Shown one piece after another: positions 38,318 to 46,800 of a stretch of DNA of 64,000 bases. How positions within the stretch are numbered: position 1 is the first letter of the stretch; each line of letters starts with the position of its first letter. The DNA is taken from contig JAFEGO010000083.1 in NCBI GenBank assembly GCA_018239845.1, forward strand, positions 28,828 through 92,827, read 5' to 3'. The notes under the pieces are model-generated. The model did no database searches. It was not told where the DNA came from and was given only the letters and a program-made list of their open reading frames with translations. This stretch comes from Verrucomicrobiota bacterium. Lineage in GTDB: Bacteria; Verrucomicrobiota; Verrucomicrobiia; Opitutales; Opitutaceae. The translations under genes and the position numbers were made by a program.

Positions 38318-40330
38318 TTAGGGCAGCAGGAAGATTTCGACGAGGGCGACGCCGGTCGTGCTAGCCACGCCGGAGACTTGTGCGGTGTAGGTGCCGGGGT
38401 TGAGGGTCACGAGGAGGGCGGCGTCCTTGCTGGTGTCGGACACGAGCGCGCCGGCGCCCACGGTGGCGAAGGCGGTCTTCAGGGCGGCGGTGCCGGCCCA
38501 GTTTTCGTTGGTCGCGATCGCGGTGTTGCCTTCGTAAAGGTAGAGCTGCGGGTCGGCGAGCGCACCGCTCACGCCCAGGGGCGTCAGCGTCGGGCCCACG
38601 CCGCGGATCAGGAGCGTCTTCGGGGCGTTGCCCGTGATGACGAAGCCGGCGATCAGGATGTCGCTGCCCGTGCCCACCTGCGTGCGGGCGGAGATGTTGA
38701 CCACCTGCGCGGAGGTCGCGGCGGCGTCGGCATCGTAGAGCTCGGCGAGGGCCACGCCGGTGCCGTTGTCGCTCGCGTACACGTGGAAGGTGTACGGGCC
38801 GGCGGTGGTGGCGCGGAGGATACCGGCGTCCTTAGAGCCGGGGGCGAAGGGCGTGGCGCCGAGGGTGGTGATGATCGACTCGAGGTTGTTGGACCAGTTG
38901 TCGTTGACCTCGAGGGAGGCGCCCGCGCCGTCGAGCAGGCGCATGGCGGGGTCGGTGAGCGCGGTGGGCAGCAGGTGCTTGATCGCGGGGCCCACGCCGC
39001 GGAGGAGGAGGTTTTTGCTGCCCGCGCCTTGGACGACGAAGCCGACGATCAGCGTCTGGCTGCCCGTGCCGGCGGCGCTGCGCACGGAGAGGTTGACCAC
39101 GCGGCTCGTGGACACGACGCCCTCGGGCAGGCCCGCGTAGCTGACGGGGGGGCCGCCGGCGGGCGTGAGGGTGGCGCTGACGGTCTTGGCCGAGGCGTTG
39201 ATCGTCAGCGCGAGGGTGGCGCCATTGGCGGTGGTGGCGGTGAACTGGCCGGAGGCGTTGACGGTGCCGGCGGCGCCGTCGTTGACGGTGCCGGTAGTGA
39301 CGACGACGGTCTGGCCCGAGGGGCCGACGATGGCGATGGTGGCGCCGCTGGCGGCGTTGAGGGCGGCGGTGCGGTAGAGGCCGGCGGGGGCGGTGGAGGC
39401 GGCGGAGTCGAGGGTGCCGCTGAAGGTTTCGTTGAGGCCGGCGAGCTGGCCGGTGACCGCGCCGTTGGCGGCGATCTGGCCGGTGAGCGTGAAGGCGCTG
39501 GCGGCGGCGGCGCGGCGGACGGGCGACTCGGGGCCCGCGAGCGCGAGGCTGCCCACGGTGGCGGCGGACGCGGCCTCGGTGCCGGCGGCGCTGAACGAGC
39601 CGTTGAGGCCGACGGTGAGGTTGACGACGATCGCGCTGTGGCGCGAAGGCAGGTAGGCGAGGTAGGTGGCGGTGCCGTCGGCGCGCACGTAGAGCGCCCA
39701 ATTGCCCCCCGAGGGGAAGGTGCCGAAATAGATGCCCGCCGTGGCGACCGGCGCGGAGGTGACCGACGTGGCGCTGAGCTGGGAGTCGGTGGCGAGGCCG
39801 AAGCCGAGGCTCGAGGTGTAGGCATTGAGCGTGGAGGTCGAGCCGTCGGGCGGGGCAACCCAGGCGATGGTGGACTGGCTGGCCGTGTCGAGGGTGTCGG
39901 AGCGGTAGGCGCCGAAAGGCTCGGCGCTGCCGACCTGGCCGCCGGTGGCGGAGAGGCCGGGGAACCACACGAGCCAGAGATCGGTGCCGGCGGTGAAGGT
40001 GCTGTCGTAGGTGAACGTGGTGCCGCCGAAATCCACGCCGATGAGGCCGCCGCCGAGGTCGCTGGTTTTATAAACGCCGACGATCCGGTCGCCGGAGGCG
40101 CCGCCGAGGGTGCGGCCAACGCTGAGGGTGGTCCCGAGGGGATTTACGAGGCCGGGCGCGGTGGTCTTGTCGGTGTCGGCCACGAGGAGGACGACGGAGC
40201 CGGCGGGGACCGAGGTGGTGGAGTCGGAGCGGAAGAGATGACCGACCTGGCCGATGAGCGAGACGGCGGCGGTGAGATGCGACGCCGCCAGGGCGAAGGT
40301 GAGGACGGCGATGGAGCTGCGAAGACGCAT
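38318..40330 (-). CDS. Secreted protein with two C-terminal Opitutaceae-type beta repeats
   Basis: The 670-residue protein starts with a signal peptide (MRLRSSIAVLTFALAASHLT). The C-terminal 280 residues hold two copies of a 120-140-residue module: RVVNLSVRSAAGTGSQTLIV with LLLRGVGPAIKHLLP, and QVVNISARTQVGTGSDILIA with LLIRGVGPTLTPLGV, each ending in a GPYTFHVYAS or GTYTAQVSG type strand. This module recurs in many secreted Opitutaceae proteins; its function is unknown. The N-terminal 380 residues are Ala/Thr/Gly-rich beta structure without recognisable domains. It is the last gene of the minus-strand secreted-protein run. Confidence 0.82.
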   Translation of the reverse strand: MRLRSSIAVLTFALAASHLTAAVSLIGQVGHLFRSDSTTSVPAGSVVLLVADTDKTTAPGLVNPLGTTLSVGRTLGGASGDRIVGVYKTSDLGGGLIGVDFGGTTFTYDSTFTAGTDLWLVWFPGLSATGGQVGSAEPFGAYRSDTLDTASQSTIAWVAPPDGSTSTLNAYTSSLGFGLATDSQLSATSVTSAPVATAGIYFGTFPSGGNWALYVRADGTATYLAYLPSRHSAIVVNLTVGLNGSFSAAGTEAASAATVGSLALAGPESPVRRAAAASAFTLTGQIAANGAVTGQLAGLNETFSGTLDSAASTAPAGLYRTAALNAASGATIAIVGPSGQTVVVTTGTVNDGAAGTVNASGQFTATTANGATLALTINASAKTVSATLTPAGGPPVSYAGLPEGVVSTSRVVNLSVRSAAGTGSQTLIVGFVVQGAGSKNLLLRGVGPAIKHLLPTALTDPAMRLLDGAGASLEVNDNWSNNLESIITTLGATPFAPGSKDAGILRATTAGPYTFHVYASDNGTGVALAELYDADAAATSAQVVNISARTQVGTGSDILIAGFVITGNAPKTLLIRGVGPTLTPLGVSGALADPQLYLYEGNTAIATNENWAGTAALKTAFATVGAGALVSDTSKDAALLVTLNPGTYTAQVSGVASTTGVALVEIFLLP

Positions 40331-40345
40331 GGAGAACTTTTTAAA

Positions 40346-40891
40346 TCAACGGGTGGCCACGCGCGTGACCGGGGGCGTGAAGCCGCGGCCGGCGTCGGTG
40401 GCGAAGAGGACGTTATCGGCGGCGCGGTAGTAAACCGTGAGGCCGCCGCCGGAGGCCTGCAGGATCTCGCAGCCGGCGACCTGCGCCGCGGTGGGAAACC
40501 AGGCGGGCACGACGACCTGTCGCGGCAAGGGCCGGGGATTCCTGGTGGGAAGGAGGCCGAAGGTGGCGGGATCGCGCAGGGTCTTGAGCAGCTCGGGGCC
40601 GGGCTCGACCTGGAGGAACCACTGCCAGCGCTGCACGTCCTCGTGCTGGTCGGACCACTCGCGGCGGTCGGCGAGGACGATGCGGTCGGCGGCGGCGGGC
40701 TGGCGCCAGAAGGCGCGGCGGAAGATCTCCTCGCGGGCGCGGCTGATGGCGACGGTCTCCCCTGCCCCGGCGGATTGCACGACGACGGGCGGGTCCGTGC
40801 GCGCCGGGGCGGGCGCGGGCCGGCGCACGGCCACGAAGGCGAGCGCGAGGACCGCGGCGGCGGCGATCAAGGTGGGGAGGACGCGCTTCAT
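40346..40891 (-). CDS. Membrane-anchored or exported protein next to the giant protein
   Basis: The 181-residue protein starts MKRVLPTLIAAAAVLALAFV, a signal peptide or anchor, then a Pro-rich stretch (RRPAPAPARTDPPVVV) and a soluble domain (EEIFRRAFWRQPAAADRIVL, QHEDVQRWQWFLQVEPGPEL, VVVPAWFPTAAQVAGCEILQ, YYRAADNVLFATDAGRGFTP). No family is recognised. Its ATG overlaps the stop of the giant protein by one base (TGATG), so the two are translationally coupled and may work together. Confidence 0.75.
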   Translation of the reverse strand: MKRVLPTLIAAAAVLALAFVAVRRPAPAPARTDPPVVVQSAGAGETVAISRAREEIFRRAFWRQPAAADRIVLADRREWSDQHEDVQRWQWFLQVEPGPELLKTLRDPATFGLLPTRNPRPLPRQVVVPAWFPTAAQVAGCEILQASGGGLTVYYRAADNVLFATDAGRGFTPPVTRVATR

Positions 40892-43800
40892 CAGTTACCG
40901 GAATTCGAATACGTGCGGAAGAAGAGGCGGATGTCGGTGACGGTGCGCACGAACTTGTCGAGGCCGTCCTGCTCGGCGTTGAGGAGGGTGTTGGCGGGGA
41001 TGACGAGCTTCCACTGGGTGTTCCACACGCTGCGGCCGACGAGGCGGGAGTTGGTGAACTCGGCGGGCATGGTGCTGTAGAAGAACGCGGGATCGCTGAC
41101 GGGGCGGAAGGCCTGGTGCTTGCGCGTGATCCAGAACTGCTCGTTGACGGTGCCCTGGGGGGTGAAGAAGACGTTGGCGGAGAAGACATCCTGGCCGAGG
41201 TTGAAGGGCAGCGGCATGGCCTGGTCCTTGACGGCCCAGGTGCGGACGACGGCGGTGTCGCCGAGAGGCGGCATGTACATGGCGTCCTCGCCGGCGGGGA
41301 TGAGATAGACGTAGGGCGTGGCGCTGAGGGCGTTGGCGTTGGAGCTGGCGGGCTTGCCGGCGTTGGGGACGCCGATGGCGTAGGGATCCATGCCGATGTA
41401 GCCGTCGAGCACGACGCCGGTGGAGTAGATCTTGGTGGCGAAGTTCGACGCGGTGTAGGCGTGGTCGCCGGCGGCGAGGGGCCGGCCGAAGAAATTGAGC
41501 CCCTGCGTGATGGTGGTGCTGAAAGGGATGACGATGCCGGGGACGGAGGTGCCGTCGGCCTTGCGGATGTTGCGGCAGTAGGTGGCGACGTCGGGGTCGT
41601 TGAGGACGTTGCTCATGATGTGCTGCTCGATGACCTGCTGCCAGGCCTTGTCGTCGTCGGTGGAGGCGGCGTCGGTGCGGATGCGGAAGAGCTCCTGGCG
41701 GAGGGAGAAGAGCGTGCCGCTGGCATCCGGATTATTGATACCGAGGCGGGACTTGGCGACGGACCAGTCGCTCTGGAGGCGGGAGAGGAGGCTGGCGAGA
41801 CCGCCGTCGCCGGTGGTGCCGGTGGTGGCGACGGGCTTGCCGTCCTTGAAGTCGCCGAGGGAGCGCGTGCTGATGACGCCGTCGATGATCTTCTGGCCGG
41901 CGTCGGTGCCGAGGAGGCCGGTCTCGTAGTCGTAGCTCTGGACGGCGAGGTAGGTGTACTGCGCGGCGAGGTCGTAGAGGGACTGGTACTGGGAGAGCTC
42001 CTCGTTGCGGAAGGCGCGGTAGGTGAGGTCGCGGGTGCGGTAGCCCTGGATGACGGCGGCGGCGCGCTGGCGGAAGGTCTCGCGCTCAGAGAGGATGCGG
42101 TTGCCCTGGGCGACGAGCTGGGAGACGTGCTCGGTGGCGTGCTGGAGCTCGGCCATGCGGGAGGCGATGGTGAACTTGGTGGCGAGGACCTGCTCCATGA
42201 GGCGCTCGAACTCGACGACGTGCTGCTTGTCCTCGGCATCCCAGTTGTACTGGGTGATGAAATCGTCGGCCTGCGAACTGAGGTCGTCGGCCTCGGCCTG
42301 GAGGTCGGCGGCCTTGTTATCGAGGGCGAGGGCGGAGAGCTGGAGGGCATAGGCGCCGAGCGAGCCGCCGTACATGGTGGCGAAGCGCAGGGGTCCGCTG
42401 GGATCGGTGGCGAGGCCGACGTCGTCGGGGTAGCCGCCCTTGAGGGCCTCGCTGAGGTTGTAAACGAGGTCGGCGCTGAGGGAGGTGATGGCGGACGTGC
42501 TGGAGACGACGCCGGCGGCCTGGATCTTCACGGCGGCCTCGTTGAGCTTCTCGGCGGCGCCGTCGTTGGCGTCGGCGTAGGCGGTGCGGAACTCGGTGAA
42601 GAGCTGGTAGTCGCGGTCGAACTGGCGCATCAGCGTGTCGAGCTGGTTGGCGGCGGCGCGGACGTTGACCTGCGCCTGGTACACATCGAGGAGCGCGGAC
42701 TGGATCGAGCCGGTCTGCGAACGCGAGCCCATGGCCGAGGTGGAGAACTGCGTGATGCGGTCGGGCGAGATGGTGACGGTGCGCGCGGTGTATTGAAGCG
42801 GATCGCGGAGCTTGTTGTACACGTTGTCGACGGACCACTCGACGAACGGGTCGAGGTTGACCGGCTCGTTGTAAGTGAAGGTAATCGTGGAGCCGGTGTC
42901 CACGAGCGCGGAGGGATTGACGATGTACCAGTAGTGGTAGAGGTCGGGGCCGGTGTAGCCCTGCGCGTAGAGCTTGCCGGGGCCGATGTCGCCGGCGTAG
43001 GCGGTGCCGAAGAGCGTGATCAGCTGGTACTCGTAGGCGTTTTCCTGGTCGTCGACGGCGTTGTTATAGTCGTCGAGCGAGTTGTTCTGGTTGCGCAGAG
43101 TACGGTTCATCACGCAGGCGCGGTCGAAGGCGGCCTTGGCGTTGAGCGAGGCCTGGAGGGCGCGGGCGTAGATCTGGTCGAAGTGCGACTGGCCGGCCTT
43201 GAGGTCGGTCGGGGAGATGTCGAAGGCGATGGCGCCCTTGGCGAGGCCGAGGGGATTGATGTGCGCGCACTGGTCGTCGAGCGCGGTCTGGATGGCGGTC
43301 GCGTGGGTGACGATCTCGTCGATCTCGGGGACGGTGGTGCGGTCGATGACCTGGATGCCGCTGTGCTGCGGGTTGGTGTCCTTGTCGAGCAGCATGGCAT
43401 TGGCGCTGACCCAGTTGAAGTAGGCCCCCTGCCCGCCCCGTGCTGCCCACTCGTCGGTGCCCCAGGTGCGACGGGTGTTGGTCGTGGAGTTCAGCCGGCC
43501 TTCAGAGCCATCGGGGTTGAGATCGCGCTGGTGGGTCCAGCCGACGGAGGGATCGTCGCGGTAGGACTTGCGCGCGGTGACGTCGATGATGCGGGCGGCC
43601 ATGCGGGCGACGCTGGCGGCGGCGGCGGCGAACTTCCGCTCGTCCTGGTAATCAACCTGCACGGTCTGGCCGAGGACATCGACCGACTCGGTGCGGGGCG
43701 TCCAAGTGAAGTGCGGCGAGGTGAGCAGCTTGTAGTAACCGGTGAGGGCCGTGAGGTAGTGGCCGTAGGCGTCGCCATGGCCCTGCGGGAACATGTACTG

Positions 43801-46800
43801 CGCGTCGGCGGCATCGAGGGTGCCGTTGGCGGTGGGGCTGCCGGCCTTTTCCTTGATGTCGTAGTTGATGGCGTAGATGGATTCGCCGGAGTTGATGCCG
43901 TTGGTGTAATTCCAATACAGGCGGTTGTAGGCCGGCGCGGCTTTGGTGCCGGGGCTGAGGAAATCGTCGCGGCCGCGGAGGAGCGCGAGCTCCTCGTCGA
44001 TCAGCGTGGGGACCTGGCCCTCGAAGGAGAAGCGCGAGGTGCTGACCTGGCCGGAGTCGAGGTCGCCGTCGATGGAGATGGTGGGATTGTCGGCATCGTC
44101 GGAGGCCTCGTTGCCGAGGGTCATGTAGAGATCGTTGAGGTAGCCGGCGGTGAGGAGCAGCGTGTCGTCGGTGCCGGGGTCATCGTAACCGGCGTCGATG
44201 GAGAGCTTCTTCGCGCGGTTGAGGAGCGTCTCGTAGATTTCGATCAGGCCGAAATCATTGATGTTATTCAGATTCAGCGCGACGTCGCCCTCCCAGCGCT
44301 TGCCGGCCTGGGTGAGGATCGAGACGTCGGTGCTGACGGGGTTGTTGTAAAGATCGTCGGTGCGCTGCGTGAAGGGATTGATGCCGGCGAGCGCGCGCTT
44401 GATCCAGCTCTCGACGAGCTTGGGCTCCATCCAGCGGCTCCAGGTGGTGCCGGCAACATTGGTCACGCCCGTCTTGGGGCGGTAGCGCATCGTGAAATAG
44501 TTGTCGGAGAAGACGAGGAGCGGGTTGCCGAGCGGCGAGGAGGCGGAGCCGCCGACGATCACGGTGTTGGAGAGCGTGCCGTTGGGCAGGATCCACGGGG
44601 AGCCGTTGGCCACGACGTGGTCGGTCTCGACCGAGGCATCGACGCGGAAATCGAGGGAGGACGTGGCGTTGGCGTTGGCCGTGGTGTAGAGCGCGACCTC
44701 GATGCGGTTGTCGCCGGTGACGAAGTACGTCGAAGGGACGTAGTACTGGTTCGTGAGGCCGGTGGAGGAGAGGCCGGTGCGCGGATCGGTCAGCGCGAGA
44801 TTGTTCGGGAGGGTCACGCCGGCGGGGACGCGCGAGGCGACGGCGGCGGTGCCGTTGACGTAGAGGATGAAGCCGTCGTGCGTGCCGAGCTCGGCGCTGA
44901 ACACGATCTGCGCGGGGATGGTGCCGGAGAAGGTGACGGGGGTGACGGACTTCACCACCGTGCCCGGGTAGCCGGCGGAGGCGCTGTACGAGCTGTTGTT
45001 GATCGCGAAGGTGCGGGGGAACGGGTATTGGGTGGTCGCATACGTCGCGGGCAGCGGCGCGGCGGGGTTGGCGGCAATCAGCCAGTTGTTGGCCGGGGAT
45101 GTGCCGACCAGCGTGCCCATCGCGTAGGTGTAGGTCGCCGGGACGACGCCGTCCTGCGGCTGGGCGTAGCGCCACTCGAACTCGTAGTTCTCCGGGTGCG
45201 CGGCGAAGTCGCCGCTGTGGCGGAGGGCGGTCTGCTCGTCGAGCGGGTTGGACGCGGGGAGCGTCTTCAGGTCGCCCGTGTAGATCTGCGGCACGACCTT
45301 GATGATCGAGACAGAGACGGGATCGCCGACGGGGGTGAAGGCGTAGCCGTTGCCGAAGACCAGCGTGACGTAGCCGCTGCCGGCGCCGGTGGCGGTGAGC
45401 GCATAGCTGTCCACCGCGGTGTCGGACGAGGTGATCGCGGCGAGGTCCGAGGGCCCGACGGTGACGGTCTTGCTGGAATCGGGGATGTAGGTACCGCGCT
45501 TGGCCGGATCCTCCATGAACGTCTCGACCTTGGTCGTGAGGTTGTCGATGGCGATGGACCATTTCTGGTAATCGCTGTCGGTCGTGGCGACGATGCCCTT
45601 GAGCGAAGCCATGTCGTCGGGGCTGAGGGTGTTGAGGAACAGGTAATCCTCACCCGTGATCTCGTCATTGAACTGGCCGATGAGCACGAGCCCGCCGACG
45701 GCGCCGAGCGTGCCATCGTAATAGAAGCGCTGCTGGAGATGCGGCGGCAGGAGTTGGAAGTAAGTCTTGCCGCTCTGCTGCGTGACCGCGGCGGACGCGG
45801 GAATCTTGGTGAGGCCGACGGCGGCGTTGTCGAGGAGGACGGTCTTGGCGCGCGTGGGATCGTGCAGCGTGACATTGGGCGCCGAGGCGCCGGACTGCGC
45901 GATGGACTGCTGGTAGAAGACGACGGCGCTGGTGTTGCCGCGGACCGCAGGGAGTCCGTGGTTGGGCAACGTGAGCGTCTCGCCCACGCTCATGGTAGGC
46001 GCCTCGGGCCAGGTCGGACGGTAGGCGACGGTCAGCGGCGTGCCGGTGACGGCATCGCCGACGAAGGAGCCGTCGGTATTCTTGACGCGGAGGTACGGCA
46101 GCACGGTGCCCTCGGCGGGCTGGCTGGAGCGGCCGGGGAACCAGAAGCCGGAGCGCATCGTGTAGTACCACTGCATTCCGAGGCCGGACGTGGCCTGGTA
46201 GTTGCGGATCCAGTCGATGGAGAACGTGACGCCGGTGACCGAGACAGGATCGAGGCGCAGGGCATTGATCGTCTGGCCGGCCCAGTCAGCGGAGGTGGAA
46301 ACAGGGAAAGAGACCACCTGCCAGTCGCCGTTGCCCGTATAGCTGGCGTTCATGACGCGGGTGCCACCGAAGCCGCCGGCTTGATTGCCCCAGAACAATT
46401 GCACGCCGCCATTGGCCGACGCTTTCATGCGGACCATGATCGTGGCCACGCTGCTGCCGGCGAACGCGGTCAGGGTATTATTGGTGTACACGTAGGCATC
46501 ACCATTGCCTGTGGCGGTGCCGTTGTAGGAACCGTTGGCCACGGTGGGCGAAGTGATCACGTTGGTATTTACCCACGGACCGAAGCCGGAGTTGAACTCG
46601 TAGTTGGGCAACGGACCCGAGAACGGCGGCAGGCTGGCCTCGGCGGGGTCGCCGTGCGGGCCGCGGTAAACCCAGTCGTAGCCCTTGCGGTCCTTGAAGG
46701 TGAACTTGCCGTATGTCGAAGGCGCGGTGGTGGAGAGCGCCTCGGCGGGATACTTATCGGGATCGGGCGTGACCTCGAGGTTGCGCGAGAGGCCGGTGGT

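Noticed and set aside
38378..41080. A 900-residue plus-strand frame opposite the 670- and 181-residue genes
   Set aside because: Gly/Ala/Glu/Arg-rich shadow with no recognisable features; the minus-strand genes have signal peptides and a repeated family module.
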